DNA from: Eopsaltria australis
Taxonomy: Eukaryota > Chordata > Aves > Passeriformes > Petroicidae
NCBI GenBank assembly: GCA_034509425.1
Contig: JAVTVJ010000487.1
Location: 496,001-560,000 of the forward strand
DNA: 64,000 bases
Direction of reading: 5' to 3'
In this document: piece by piece, positions 39,001-48,100 of the stretch
Layout of the letters: each line of letters opens with the position of its first letter
Numbering within the stretch: the stretch's first letter is position 1
The notes under the pieces: generated by a model
What the model saw: only the letters and a program-made list of their open reading frames with translations
Told to the model about the DNA's origin: nothing
The model's database searches: none
Program-made: the position numbers and the translations under genes

Positions 39001-42000
39001 CTGTTCCCCTCCTCCTCTGCTCATACATATCTGTGTGGTTTTCTATGCCAAGTGGAGAAATAAAATTGATAACCAACTTCAGGAAGAAACAAAGAATTTG
39101 GAGCAATTTTTATTAAATTTGTGCATAGGCCTTATAACACAAAAGCCGTAGTTTTTTTCTCCCTGTTTAGAGCAGAAAATTTAATAACTTCTTTGAATTA
39201 TAATAATTATACAATTAATGGAAAAATAATTGTAGTGAATTATCTACCTATTATGGATGAGTATAGAAAGCATAACATGCAACTGGTAAGATTTTCCTGC
39301 TTTCGTGAATATAGTTGTCATATACTAATGAGGAAGCCACATTCACAGTAAATACTGTCTGTACACACCACAAATATTGAACATGCTGAAATCTTTGAGT
39401 CAACATATGGTTTGGACACATTTTCTTGCAACCTGAAAGAACATAGTAAGAAACTCATGTTTTCATAGATGCAATAGTATTAAAGGTAGAAATTTTTGCA
39501 TTCTCTTTCAGACAGAAAGGTGAAAATTGTTATTCATCAACAGTGCTAAATTCTGCTGCTGGAATTCATAAAAAACATCAAAGGCCCTCTATGGTTTCAT
39601 TGCCAATTTTTGAATCTTGCAACAGTCTGCCTAAACTCCAGACCCTGGACTAGAAACAGCATTGAAGAGTGGCTGGTTTCAATGCTCATGTATGAAATGT
39701 GTATCTATTTATCTTTCTTTGGCCATCTTAGAAGCATTTGATCTGAAAGGCAGTTCTATTAATTGATATGGATATGATATCAAAGCATGCAAGAAAATGC
39801 CTTAAATGTTTGAATAGTTCTTGGAGGGATGCATCCAGTCTGCAGTGATAAAACACTCAGTTGAGCACCTCTGCTCTTAATTTTCTGATAAGTTATTCTC
39901 AAGAGATATTCTCTGAGAAAGTCAGTGAGACAGGTTAAATTCAAGATCCACAGATGCTTTGCCATGTATATCAACATTTTAAGAGTTTTGATGGTATGAG
40001 TTGAAGAGTTGTAGTGCAGAATGGATTTATTGAGGTAACTGTATCAAGTATGATGACAATTAGGATGTCTGGTGTATGAAGAGGTGCCAGAAGCCCCAGT
40101 GTCACCTCTTTACTTCAGCTTGTGTAATTGGAACTTGTCAATCTTCCTCGCAGTTTAGGGTCACTCATTCTGTAGTACATTCTACAGTCTCTGGCTAATT
40201 GACTCTATTTCATTTTGACAGAGGGTGACTTGCATTTAACCTTACTTAACTTAGTTATGTGTCAAGCTGCATAGACCAAGTTTGGTTTGGAGGACACCTA
40301 ATCCAATTCTCGATCTTAGCATGACAACTTATTTGTCTAGTTTTGAGGGAGAAGAGGAAAAGGAAAAGAATTTGAACAGAAATGTCTTCATTTTGTGCCA
40401 TTACCATGAAATCATGAAATCAAAGATGAGTGCATCACTTTTCCTGCCTTAAACTGCTGGGGTTTCTATGATCTGTGCTGAGTCATATGTATGAAAGGTA
40501 TACCTGCAACATAGCCACTAAAACTGGTATTTCAGGTAACAGGGTTAAAGTCTGAGGGAGGTATTGAAACATTTGAGTGGTCAGAGAGAAGGTAATTTTG
40601 GCTCTGCACTGAAGCAGAACTTTAGAAGCCGGTAGAACCTCACCAATGAAAACACAGGCATGGTTGCCTAAGAACAATTAGCAATGTAGCTATGAGTGTG
40701 GGTCCTTCTGATTTGCACATGCCTGTGTAACCAGGCAGATGCTCTGAGAATCAGCCCAGCAATCCCTGCTGCTGTCCTGCTTTATGACTGTAATGCTTCT
40801 TACAAGCCAGCACTTCTGTTTCTGTGTTACGCCTCAGGTCCTCATGCTTTTGTGAAAAGAGGATGATAGTTTTATTTTGCCAGGGCAGGTGTTTGGTGAG
40901 GGTAAAACTGGCAGTTTGCTTGCATACAATGATAAGGCATGCTACAATTATGTAAGGGTGTATAAACATACCTGCGCTCCCAGATTTTATAAACATACCT
41001 GCGCTGTGTCATGGTACTCCCAGATGATTGCTAATCTTATGTTTTCCAGACAGCTTGCTGTTCTGAAGTCTCTGTCCAGTAAACAGCAGCTGACAGTGAC
41101 TAAATACCAGCAGACATGTACATGAAAGCAGATGGATATTCCTTTCTTTTTAAGAAGTGTGGTATTCAATATCACACATTCCCAAGGGGAAAAAATTGAA
41201 ACACAGTTGGGGTTACAAAGTACAAACCTCATGGAATGTGCAGGACAGTGCACCTAATTCCTGATTAACATGGAAGAATTATGTGACAGAGAATGATCAG
41301 AAGACTAATTTTAATCCCAAAGGGACTAGGTTAGACAGAGGTAAAGAAAGAAGGAAAATATATTTAAAATATTTAAACCATCAAAATGCAGTAGAATGCT
41401 TACAGAATTTTCCTTTTGGGGAAGAAAAACTGTCTTCTGGAAAGAAAACACTATGTTTGCTATGTCTGATGGAGGTTGGCCATGTCACTTAGTGCACTGC
41501 TTAAACCACAAAGACTCCAAAACTAGCTCAGAAATGAACATGAACAGCCTGGATTTCTAGTATGCTAAGACTCCAAGTTATTTTATTGTTGCTTGTAAAT
41601 TAATGTCCTATAAAAGGAGAAAACATTTGATTATAAATAGTAATCATCTTGTCCACAGATAGTTTCTGAGGAAAAATCCCATGTATCTTGCTGTTCATTC
41701 ACATGTAGTTCACTAATCCCTATGGCACAGGTGGAACTATTTCCAGAATTAATCTTTAAGATTCAGTGACAATGGTGTAGTATTTATATTAAAGTTTGGC
41801 TTTCAGCCAGAAAATAGAAAAGATCAAACTGCATATATACTGCAATGTTACACTTGTTTGAGAAGGAAGAGAAGAAGGGAAAAGGCTTACTTTTCATAAA
41901 TTTATAAGCCCAACCAGGAAAGCCATCTTTAACACAATAATTCTTATGGATGACAGTAGAAGATAATCTTACTGCAAAAAGCAGATATCTCTTGTTTTCT

Positions 42001-44821
42001 TTCTTTGTTTGGAACTTTGTATTCTTTGATTTTCCTTTTCCTTTGGCACAAATTTGCTTCAACCTTTTTTTAAAATTATTTTTTGAGGGCAATTATAGTA
42101 ATGAAGATCTGAAACATTTATTACTGAATTAGAACAGTCTAGCAGGAAGGGGTGAGTCAGAATGAATTAAAATGATTTCATAGAGCACACACAAAGCCTT
42201 TGTGTCCCAAGGAATGGCTGAGTAAATAGCAGATATTTGCTTGCTGAATAAAAAATGCCACGAAACAGCCTTGAATGCACTCTGACTCCCTGCATTCTCA
42301 GCATCAAGTGCTAGGATGCACCCAGCATCAAGGCATAGTTTGGAGAGTTCAGAGCTCCTCTGCATTTTGGTATTTAGTCTGGCTGTTCAGTACTTTACTA
42401 TTCAGATTTTGTGCACAGATTTTTTGCTCTCGCCAAGTTTTTATTCCCCTCTCCCTTTCCCTTTCCATTGCTAGAGACAGTTTTAGTCAGGACAGTGGCA
42501 AAATGATAGCCAAAGTTAAACACCCTAACTCTTATTTTGCTCCCTACAGATTCCTGTCTGTTTACTGTGGAACTGGATGTGTTCCTGGAGGGTCTCCAAA
42601 TGACTGGGAGAAGGACTCTTCTGGTCCTTAAATAGGGACAGGGAGGAAGGACCAAAAAACATTACTAAGCAAGCTCCATATTTTTTAACCCACTTTTGGT
42701 TAAATATAAATGAGAAAATAAAGAATTTGAATTTTAATGTTTCTTTTTCATGAGGAAAGCAAACAACTGACTAACCCTATAAATATTTAGAAATTATCTC
42801 TAATTATTTTTGTTTAAGATGGCGCTATTTTATCTCTTAGTTTCTGATTTCCTAGTCTGTCACAGTTTTCATGTACTGCAAATTTGAATGATCATAAAGG
42901 TCTTAAAACATCTATGCTAGGAGCCCTAATGAGTGATTCATGTATTTAGACTACTGGGAGAGCCCATATACTTTTGAAAAATATCTTTTGTAAGCATCTA
43001 ACCCTAATGTTAAGTCATGAAGTAACAGTTCTGGAAGCATGTCTGCTCTGAAGAAGAAGATTCTTAACACAAACATTAAGTGTTTTGAGATCTGTGTGCA
43101 TATATTTGAAATGACATAGTTTAAAAATACTATGTATGGCATGACTATATGTCAATAAAAAGTTATTATACATTTATGCATACCACTTGTACTTTATAAA
43201 ACTGATGGCAAGGAACATTCCTAGTTATTTAGTATTCCTCTCTGTCAAGATAGCCCCTCATCATTTTGCTGGTCTTTTATGGAAAGTGTATTGTAACATA
43301 CAATCACAATTTGCAATAGGTGATACTATGTGACACCACTTTTACCAGTATTGCTTTCCGAGGTGTAATTATAAATAGGGGCTGCAACGATGCCATCAAG
43401 CATGCACGAATTGCCTGGAATTCATTCTGTCTCTTTATATCACAGAATATGCAACTTAAATGCAAAAGAAATGCATCTTGATAAAACTTGTTTGCTTATC
43501 AGACATGAAATATCATCAGTATCTCATTTTTTGGCCACATTTCCAAAATATCGTTAGTGATTAAATGAAACTATTTGCACAGAATTAAAAAGTAAAATCA
43601 AAGAGCTGCAAAACATAATTTTAGTGCTAACTATATATTTTCCCAAGGATTTTTTATGTGCTTTAATTGTCCACTAAAGAAGATTTACATAATTTAACTG
43701 AGATACAAGAACTGAGGTCTGTATTTCTGTATTTCTTTAGGAAAAGCAGGAGTTTCTTAACAAAACTCAAAAGTGTAAATAAAACTTTCCAAATAGTATT
43801 GAGAGCAGACTGTATTTCATACTGTCTCCCTAACAAATATTTAGATAATGTTAAGGAGACTTATCTTTTATAATTTTACATTCTTTGCATTTAATTAACA
43901 GGCCTGACGTAAAAATAGAAGGTCATTGACTTGAGCACACACAGCAGTTGTAATGTTAGCTTTTAATTCAATTATGCAAATATCAAAGAATAGATGGAAA
44001 AGTTAATGAGAAACCTCCTCCAAAATTAAATGCATTCCCTAAAGCTCTAAATCTATTGAATATGGGATTAGCCAGGGAAAATCACATCACTGTCCTTCCT
44101 TTTTTGTTGCTGAAGTAGCTTTAAAATTGTTGTGAACTTTTAAATGTTTTTAAATAGAGCAATAGTTAGCTGATATACTAAGTACAGAGCAGTTCCCTGT
44201 GTTTCTGTTTTCTTGCAAATAATTTTATAGTTATTATCACAGTAATCCTTTCTGATATTGCCATTTTTTGTATATTTGCCAGTATGGTGTATTCTTCCAG
44301 AATTTGTCGATCTAGAAGTTTATGAAGTTGTTTTTAATAATCAGAATTACTGTCCTCACTAGTAAATACAAAGATATCCTTTGCTACTTTCTCTTCATTT
44401 CAGGGACAAAAGACAGTCTTTAACCACATCAACACTTAGATAATCTTTTAGGCTTTTTTCACTTTCCATATATTTGTCTCAGAAGTAATATTTTTTCATT
44501 ACAGAACATGTGCAGGTAAAGTGAAATTAAATTACATCTCTTATAGATATTGTAAAACACGCAAAACACACATGAGAAATAATGCCAATGTTTGCTTTCT
44601 CAGCTTTATAGTGGTAGTATCTCTACTTGAATTGCCAAAATACCACATTCTGAACAAAAAATTCTGTTACATGAAAGCTCTTGGTCTTGCAAATATTTTG
44701 TTTCTCGAGATATGCAACATACAATTCATCCAGACATTTAACATGTGAACTTACCTCTGCTTCCCTGAACTTGGAGAGCAAGGCAAATGATCAAAAATAT
44801 TAATCCAGTTTTCAAATGCAT
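1..44821 (-). CDS. IMPG1: IMPG1 gene (interphotoreceptor matrix proteoglycan 1), 3' part beyond the window
   Basis: This is the whole visible span of a multi-exon minus-strand gene. IMPG1/SPACR is secreted by photoreceptors into the interphotoreceptor matrix, binds hyaluronan and helps anchor the retina to the pigment epithelium; human mutations cause vitelliform macular dystrophy and retinitis pigmentosa (established knowledge). Identification rests on long stretches recognisable from the mammalian protein, for example [14 protein letters not shown] in exon 3, [13 protein letters not shown] in exon 2, [18 protein letters not shown] in exon 8 and [19 protein letters not shown] in exon 15. Joining the 13 secure exons gives 755 codons without a frame break; with candidate exons 13 and 14 it is 891. 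The predicted order is signal peptide, N-terminal segment, SEA1, acidic Ser/Thr-rich mucin-like region, start of SEA2. The C-terminal half of SEA2, the EGF-like domains and the 3' UTR lie left of position 1. Every exon boundary is GT-AG. Confidence 0.97.
85..650 (-). CDS. IMPG1: IMPG1 exon 15, mucin-like region and first half of SEA domain 2
   Basis: The 566-nt exon (188 codons plus two bases) begins [20 protein letters not shown] after a TTTTCTGCAG acceptor and ends EQQFLQL at a GTGGGT donor. The first two thirds are acidic and Ser/Thr/Pro-rich. The last part, from [10 protein letters not shown] through [20 protein letters not shown] to [15 protein letters not shown], is the first half of the second SEA domain and matches mammalian IMPG1 closely, with a conserved NRS sequon. 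Ser-Gly dipeptides next to acidic residues (ESSGDD and EGEQGSGY) are possible glycosaminoglycan attachment sites. The acceptor is a tandem CAGCAG, so an isoform lacking the first Ala-completing codon (start at 647) is possible. The next exon is outside the window. Confidence 0.96.
2524..3078 (-). mobile_element. CR1 LINE fragment, 3' end, minus orientation
   Basis: The left end reads CATAGAATCACAGAATG followed by GGGTTGGAAGGGACC, the reverse complement of the CR1 3' terminus with its ATTCTRTG repeat. Homology continues through the conserved blocks around CTCAGCAGGTCTCC, GTCCAGCAGGTC and ACTCCAGGTGGG to about 3,078. It is a 5'-truncated copy with no open reading frame, diverged by many substitutions, so an old insertion. 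It lies in the sense direction of the IMPG1 transcript. Confidence 0.93.
3156..3395 (+). mobile_element. CR1 LINE fragment, 3' end, plus orientation
   Basis: The block runs from an ACTGGAACATGTTGCCCAGA-like segment through GAGGTGGTGGATGC and GGGGTTGAACTAGGTGGCC to CCCTTCCAATCC and a degenerate ATTATATGAATCTGTGAATC tail. This is the CR1 3' end read on the plus strand. It is truncated at the 5' side and old. With the neighbouring minus-strand CR1 it forms a head-to-head pair about 80 bp apart. Confidence 0.92.
11520..11636 (-). CDS. candidate IMPG1 cassette exon 14 (unrecognised)
   Basis: Only 261 bp downstream of candidate exon 13, a TTGTCACAG acceptor and a GTAAGA donor bound 117 nt open in the required frame. 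It reads [20 protein letters not shown], then [19 protein letters not shown], with phase 1 at both ends. Like exon 13 it is a multiple of 3 and could be spliced in or out. It contains several CpG dinucleotides (near 11,532, 11,588 and 11,600), unusual for the surrounding intron and compatible with coding constraint. I do not recognise the peptide; it is more hydrophobic than the rest of the mucin-like region, which is a point against it. Confidence 0.42.
11898..12188 (-). CDS. candidate IMPG1 cassette exon 13 (unrecognised)
   Basis: A TTTTAATTGTAG acceptor and an excellent GTAAGA donor enclose 291 nt (a multiple of 3) that stay open in the frame dictated by exon 12. The frame reads from [20 protein letters not shown] through [18 protein letters not shown] and [14 protein letters not shown] to DGQISVCVT. 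Start and end phases are both 1, so it can be included or skipped without frameshift. The peptide has three Cys and Ser-Gly dipeptides, and is less acidic than exon 12. I do not recognise it from mammalian IMPG1. It could be an avian or sauropsid exon, an alternative exon, or a chance open stretch; 97 codons without a stop in AT-rich intron argues against chance. Confidence 0.5.
12189..16397 (-). other. IMPG1 intron 12
   Basis: About 4.2 kb between exon 12 and candidate exon 13. A GC-richer block at roughly 12,700-12,990 holds long open frames on both strands without recognisable domains or splice context. A second GC-richer stretch sits near 15,440-15,640. No transposon was recognised. Confidence 0.6.
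16398..16899 (-). CDS. IMPG1: IMPG1 exon 12, mucin-like acidic Ser/Thr/Pro region
   Basis: This 502-nt exon encodes residues 400-566, from [15 protein letters not shown] to [11 protein letters not shown] plus one base, with a TTTTTTAG acceptor and GTAAGA donor. It is strongly acidic and rich in Ser, Thr and Pro (for example [19 protein letters not shown]), the composition expected of the O-glycosylated mucin-like region between the SEA domains. No Cys is present. The region evolves quickly in IMPG1, so detailed alignment to mammals is not possible by eye. It is clearly in frame with both exon 11 and exon 15 (and with candidate exon 13). Confidence 0.93.
17013..17345 (-). mobile_element. CR1 LINE fragment, minus orientation, in intron 11
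   Basis: Starting at GGGTTGGGTTGGAAGGGATC and GAGATCATCTAGCCC, the sequence follows CR1 3'-end consensus in reverse complement: the ACTAGACCAGGT, CACCATCCTCACAGTAAAGAAT and CTCCCTGTAGGCCCCCTTCA blocks are all present. The terminal ATTCTRTG repeat at the left end has decayed and the element is 5'-truncated. The open frame of about 150 codons that crosses it on the plus strand is a chance frame through the repeat. Confidence 0.9.
17739..17815 (-). CDS. IMPG1: IMPG1 exon 11
   Basis: A TTTTTTGCAG acceptor and a GTAGGT donor bound 77 nt encoding [20 protein letters not shown] and then LAGPDL (residues 374-399). The phase (2 in, 0 out) fits exons 10 and 12. The peptide is acidic and Pro-rich and belongs to the poorly conserved region between the SEA domains, so its assignment depends on phase, splice sites and position rather than on recognised sequence. 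Confidence 0.85.
19268..19521 (-). CDS. IMPG1: IMPG1 exon 10, end of SEA1 and start of the acidic region
   Basis: The 254-nt exon (residues 289-373) follows a CCTTGCAG acceptor. It begins [17 protein letters not shown], the last strand of SEA1, and continues through [17 protein letters not shown] to [20 protein letters not shown] and GTLQFTD. The SNKVESE, TDLQQLV and EDQSL pieces align with SNKIESE, TDLKRLI and EEQSL of the mammalian protein. The donor is GTCAGT, less common than GTAAGT but standard GT-AG. Confidence 0.95.
20948..20968 (-). CDS. IMPG1: IMPG1 exon 9, 21-nt microexon
   Basis: Exon 8 leaves two bases and exon 10 needs one base to complete a codon, so a small exon with 1 + 3n + 2 bases must lie between them. 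At this position the minus strand gives exactly that: AG, then 21 nt, then GTAATC. The codons read (K)QKKEKD(G), matching the RPKKEKDG of mammalian IMPG1 between VLGF and SSST. The acceptor is weak, with AATGAAATGAAG just before the exon and the pyrimidine-rich run displaced about 12 nt upstream. An AG four bases further in is a better-looking site but would break the frame. Boundaries are therefore inferred from phase and homology. Confidence 0.8.
22698..22756 (-). CDS. IMPG1: IMPG1 exon 8, SEA domain 1 core
   Basis: The 59-nt exon follows a CTATAG acceptor and encodes [19 protein letters not shown] plus two bases (residues 263-281). KLPGFK and VLGF are conserved SEA-core elements in IMPG1. 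The donor is a tandem GTAAGTAAG. Use of the second GT, 4 nt downstream, would put an in-frame TAA into the message, so the first GT must be the productive site. Confidence 0.95.
24029..24175 (-). CDS. IMPG1: IMPG1 exon 7, first half of SEA domain 1
   Basis: Exactly 49 codons (residues 214-262) lie between a TTTTCCAG acceptor and a GTAGGG donor, phase 0 at both ends. The encoded [18 protein letters not shown] and [14 protein letters not shown] segments are the first strands and helix of an SEA domain, the module named for sperm protein, enterokinase and agrin and common in heavily O-glycosylated extracellular proteins. In mammals the equivalent reads VELSVSLVNQ and ELAGKSQLQ, so the match is clear. 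Confidence 0.96.
25204..25280 (-). CDS. IMPG1: IMPG1 exon 6
   Basis: The 77-nt exon (residues 188-213) follows a CCCCCACAG acceptor and ends AAG before GTGAGG. It encodes [20 protein letters not shown] and then TKTPVK. TLLNEI and NDTK match the mammalian linker. Two N-glycosylation sequons, NGT and NDT, are visible. Phase 2 of the incoming codon and phase 0 of the exit both fit the neighbouring exons. Confidence 0.94.
26294..26358 (-). CDS. IMPG1: IMPG1 exon 5
   Basis: This 65-nt exon is bounded by a GATAG acceptor and a GTAAAA donor. It completes the split Arg codon and encodes [20 protein letters not shown] followed by Thr, residues 166-187, ending in phase 1. KDEISAEK is identical to the mammalian protein. 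It forms part of the flexible linker between the N-terminal conserved block and SEA1. Confidence 0.94.
28728..28756 (-). CDS. IMPG1: IMPG1 exon 4, 29-nt microexon
   Basis: A TTTTTGCAG acceptor and a GTAAGT donor enclose only 29 nt, encoding RVKHRTFQE plus two bases of an Arg codon (residues 157-166). It starts in phase 0 and ends in phase 2, exactly what exons 3 and 5 require. The basic peptide corresponds to the RIKQRSFPDR stretch of mammalian IMPG1. It lies 207 bp downstream of exon 3. It is too small for gene finders to call reliably without homology. Confidence 0.93.
28964..29130 (-). CDS. IMPG1: IMPG1 exon 3, conserved Cys-containing segment
   Basis: The 167-nt exon (residues 101-156) starts after a CTCAG acceptor and ends on a complete CGG codon before GTAAGG. 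It encodes [20 protein letters not shown], then [20 protein letters not shown] and [10 protein letters not shown]. Three cysteines (VCQE, TACQ, TFCI) and an NFS N-glycosylation sequon are visible. Sequence identity to mammalian IMPG1 is very high here. The open frame continues a little upstream into intron 2 with non-conserved sequence, so the acceptor at 29,131 decides the start. Confidence 0.97.
31946..32179 (-). CDS. IMPG1: IMPG1 exon 2, N-terminal segment with furin-type site
   Basis: This 234-nt exon (residues 23-100) has a long polypyrimidine acceptor ending ACAG and a GTAAG donor. It encodes a variable Lys/Arg/Thr-rich beginning and then the highly conserved block [17 protein letters not shown], followed by [14 protein letters not shown] and HQAYYRLR. 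The motif RTKR before Ser fits a furin-type R-X-K-R cleavage site, conserved in the mammalian protein. The single Cys in VCPQES probably pairs with a Cys of exon 3. The exon ends in phase 1, with the split codon GTC (Val) completed by exon 3. This is one of the strongest identifiers of the gene. Confidence 0.97.
32360..32530 (-). repeat. possible degraded MIR/AmnSINE-type SINE
   Basis: The segment GGGGGAACTGAGGCTGAAAT followed, after a gap, by ACCCCAGGACACACAGCG resembles the reverse complement of the core of tRNA-derived SINEs of the MIR family (gcctcag ... gtgaccttgg). The match is short and interrupted, and I cannot align it further by eye. Confidence 0.3.
36479..36544. repeat. perfect 31-bp inverted repeat with 4-nt loop
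   Basis: The left arm at 36,479-36,509 and the right arm at 36,514-36,544 are exact reverse complements over 31 bases, separated by GTAA. The arms start TTTGAATAC and are AT-rich with an AGAGAAGAA core. In the IMPG1 pre-mRNA it would fold into an uninterrupted 31-bp stem. I see no transposon signature, no other copy in the window and no flanking duplication. Confidence 0.97.
40961..41005. repeat. short tandem duplication, 18-bp units at 27-bp spacing
   Basis: TATAAACATACCTGCGCT occurs at 40,961-40,978 and again, identically, at 40,988-41,005. The identity of the copies suggests a recent local duplication inside intron 1. Confidence 0.9.
44755..44821 (-). CDS. IMPG1: IMPG1 exon 1, start codon and signal peptide
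   Basis: The ATG at 44,821 opens 22 codons plus one base (phase 1) before a consensus GTAAGT donor. The peptide begins [20 protein letters not shown], a short basic start followed by a hydrophobic core at residues 6-16 and a small-residue cleavage region near QG, which is a typical secretory signal peptide. The QVQG end is the same as I remember for human IMPG1. The leftover G joins exon 2 to make a Glu codon. The exon probably extends upstream into 5' UTR, whose start I cannot place. It is too short to stand out as an open frame, and was found by requiring a phase-1 signal-peptide exon upstream of exon 2. Confidence 0.9.
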
Positions 44822-45111
44822 GCTGTCTATTGATCATTCACAGTTTTCAAGACCAGTCATGCAGGAAACGAGAATATTTTGGTCAAGTAGAAGAATTCTG
44901 TTTCTTAGAGAGCTAAAATTCCCAAATGTCTTTATTTTTCAGGTGTCTCCAATCTTGGACTGCATTGAATTGCAACTAGGCAGAGTGCCACAGGTGCCAG
45001 AGTGCAAGAGCTGGGCAAAGCCCTCCAACGCCCACCCTTCTAGCCTGGGGAACTGGAGTGGTAAGACAAGAGTGACGAAGTTTTAAAAAAAAGCAGTGTC
45101 TGTTTCTGGAA

Positions 45112-45143
45112 TAATCTGTTTATCTGCTGCTCAGACATAATCC
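45112..45143 (-). promoter_or_regulatory. possible CRX/OTX motif pair upstream of IMPG1
   Basis: TAATCT at 45,112-45,117 and TAATCC at 45,138-45,143 lie about 300 bp upstream of the IMPG1 start codon. TAATCC is the core motif of the photoreceptor homeodomain factors CRX and OTX2, which control many photoreceptor genes. Six-base motifs occur often by chance, so this is only a location to test. Confidence 0.25.
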
Positions 45144-48100
45144 CTCTTACGGTCCAGCTGGAAGAGCTTTCTTCATCTTATTAACCTTCTGGAGCGGCAT
45201 CTGTCAACCCCAGAAGACTTCAACAACACCATGATAAACAACGGAAGTGTCTTCTAGTTCCCATTGCCTTCCAGCATTGATCCTTTGGGCATTCTGGAGG
45301 GATGGCATGTGAGCAAGGGGAGAGCTAATGTGCTCTTTCCAAACCAGTGACCATAAACCCCAGGGAACTTCCTTAAAATAGGTTTTTCCTGAAAGAACAT
45401 ACAGTGCTCAGCTCTTCTACTGCCTGTGTCTTGCAATCCTCACTCCCTTCTGGAAGCACAAGGCTGCTGTTGCAATATTCCCGTCAGAGCAATGATAATG
45501 ATGTTCTGTGACAGGGGTGAAGTGATGACTCAGCAGTAAATTCCAGCAGTGTTCAGGGCTGGCACAATCCGATGCCAAACTGTGACAGGGGCAGGGAAAG
45601 TGCTGCATGGTGGGAGGAAAAGAGAAAGTGGTGGGAAATGCTGTTTCAAGCACACAGCTCTAACTAGGCCGAGAACTGGCAGAGGGTGAATGCACTGTTC
45701 ATGCAGCTCCGCTCCAGTTTCCCCATTAACTATTCCAGTTACATATTGGCAAGTGTAACTGTTCCATACTTGCCCTTTTATTTTCCAATATGCTTTTTAC
45801 TGTTGCATTACACCTGACAATGCTACCAGGTAGGCGTTCCTAGTGGTCTCTCCCTCTTAAAAATTTTTGTCCAAGTGCTTTAACATAAGAAGTATCTAGA
45901 CTGGCAGAAAGAATCTGTAAGCACGTTACTTTAAGAACAACCTTCATTTGAACCCAATCAGTATTCTATTTTTACTTAGGATTTAAACAATGGTAACCTC
46001 CCTCCCTTTCCAAGATTGCCTGATTTTAATTACTCAGACCAGCTACTCTGGAGACTGGGCTGGGACCAGACAAGATTTGTGGTTTTTTAGTGTATAACCT
46101 TTCATGCACACTGCTTTATTGTTCCAATAAAACAAATAAAGAGTACCTTGCCAGCAGCACAGTGCAAAACAACAGTTAGAGATGATTAGGATTTCTACTG
46201 AAGAAAACATTATTATAATATAAGGATCATTCTTTAGCAGTACCAATATTTGTCTTTACACGTTTTACATAGAGTAATCATATTGTATATACTGTAATCA
46301 TAGAAGTATTACCTGTGTGAACCAGGTAAGCTTCAGCAAACATTTATAAGTGTGTTATATTTGAAAGATGAGGCTCCCCCCATATGTAACCTTATTTTTA
46401 GTTACTTCAGCTTTCAATCTGCAAAAACTAGGAAGCAAAGGGAATTTTTGTCAGGGTGGTGGAATCTGCCGTTTCTGGTGTCATCTGAGAGTGTGGAATT
46501 GGTGAAAGGCAGATTATTTCCTCAGAGCACTCTAGGTACCAAACTCCATATGGAATTTGGCAGGAATGTGATCCTTTAATTCCATTAGGAATCTAATTTG
46601 TCAGACTACATTTTGGAAATGTGTAATAAAGAGATTAACTTAATTACTCTAGAAACTGGTTAGTAAGGCCTGGGCCAGGAATCAGAAATCCTATATCAAA
46701 GCTTTCATATATAAATGTATTTTTGAGCTATTCACATGTTGGAGAAGGCAGACATTTAATAATACATTCTTTCTCTCAGAGATAAAGGAACAAGAACAAT
46801 CCTAAAATTGCACTGTTTTTAGTATGACATATGATATGTTAAGATATGTTTAGATATGACTTAAGGAAAAGATTGAGCTCTATAGGAAAACTGTGATTAA
46901 AAATTTGTAGGGCAGGAACTTGCATACTTTGAGATTATGCTTAAATCATGAATATTTCAAGCTGTTTTCTGCTAAGGCAGTGCCATCTACATAGTTCCAT
47001 TTAATTAAGAAATTTTGTAACTAACCTTGATAACTGCCACAGGGGAAGCAAACAAGAATGATAAACACTCATTAAAACTAAAACAGTATTATCTAGGGAC
47101 CACTCTATCTCTAAGTACTGCAGAGTTTAATTATAGGTCACTGTTAATTAATCTAGAAGTGGGTTTTTTCTAGTTGGTTTGCTGTCAACAATAATTATAT
47201 ATTGTTAAAAAGGTGACTAAAAGAAATCTACTGAAATTCAATAGTGCATTACAAATATACTACCTAGACATGGGAAGGGCAAAACTGGGTGCCAAAATAT
47301 CCATTCACCCAGGATGAGTGCTTACAAATGGGTTAAATTCGACTTGTTACTGGTCATCTGAGTGCATTGCTGCACATACCTAGAACAATCACACTGACAT
47401 GCTGTTTAAATACAACTAAAGCTGTTTCCTTTGGTAGCAAAAAAATTACAGTTAAGGCCTTCAAGGACTCCATATAGAAGACTTTTGTTTTGAATTATTG
47501 GTAAGTCTGGGGCTCGAGACAGTGTCACATAAAGATGGCCTAGAAGCTGTTATGCACAGTGCTGAATTTTAGATGCCCTACCTAGGTATGTAAACCAGAG
47601 TGCCAGCTAACTCATTCTACTGATAAAAGGAATTAATATTTTATACCATCAGCCAGAGTCTATGCCATCTCCACTTGACTTCAGGTTGTAGCTTCCCTGA
47701 GTAATTTCTCTACTGGTCTAGCCAACTGTTTTCCTTGTAATTTCTGCTCTGCATTTACCTGAGAGCTATTTCTCACCCTGGGGAAAGGGAGATATAAAAT
47801 TTTGAAACAAATTTTAATAAACTTCAAGCCTTTCTCTGGTATTCATTATTTCCATAAGAGCCAGACAGGTACTTAGCAACCAACACACACGGGGCACAGC
47901 TTCAGGCTTCTGTTTAAAAGTGAGGAAACCTGGGTTCCTCTGGTCCCTCTCTGCTGTGGGATTTGGCCAAACAAAGCCTTGTCTCTCAGCCTCCTGATCT
48001 GCAGGGGTAAAATGGAAAGAAAAATTATTTTAAAAATGCAATGGTATCTCATACTCTTGTCCTGAAATAGCAATACTGCCTAGTAAGACTAGAAATTTGA

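Larger units (their letters stand above)
32180..44754 (-). other. IMPG1 intron 1
   Basis: A 12.6-kb AT-rich intron between the signal-peptide exon and exon 2. It contains the perfect inverted repeat at 36,479-36,544, a short direct duplication at 40,961-41,005 and possible remnants of an ancient SINE near 32,360-32,530. No other coding exon is needed by the reading frame, since exons 1 and 2 join in phase. Open frames up to about 118 codons (for example 42,275-42,631, plus) show no protein-like features. Confidence 0.7.

Noticed and set aside
42275..42631. Plus-strand open frame of 118 codons in intron 1
   Set aside because: Antisense to the IMPG1 intron, with no homology I recognise and low-complexity Ser/Leu content.
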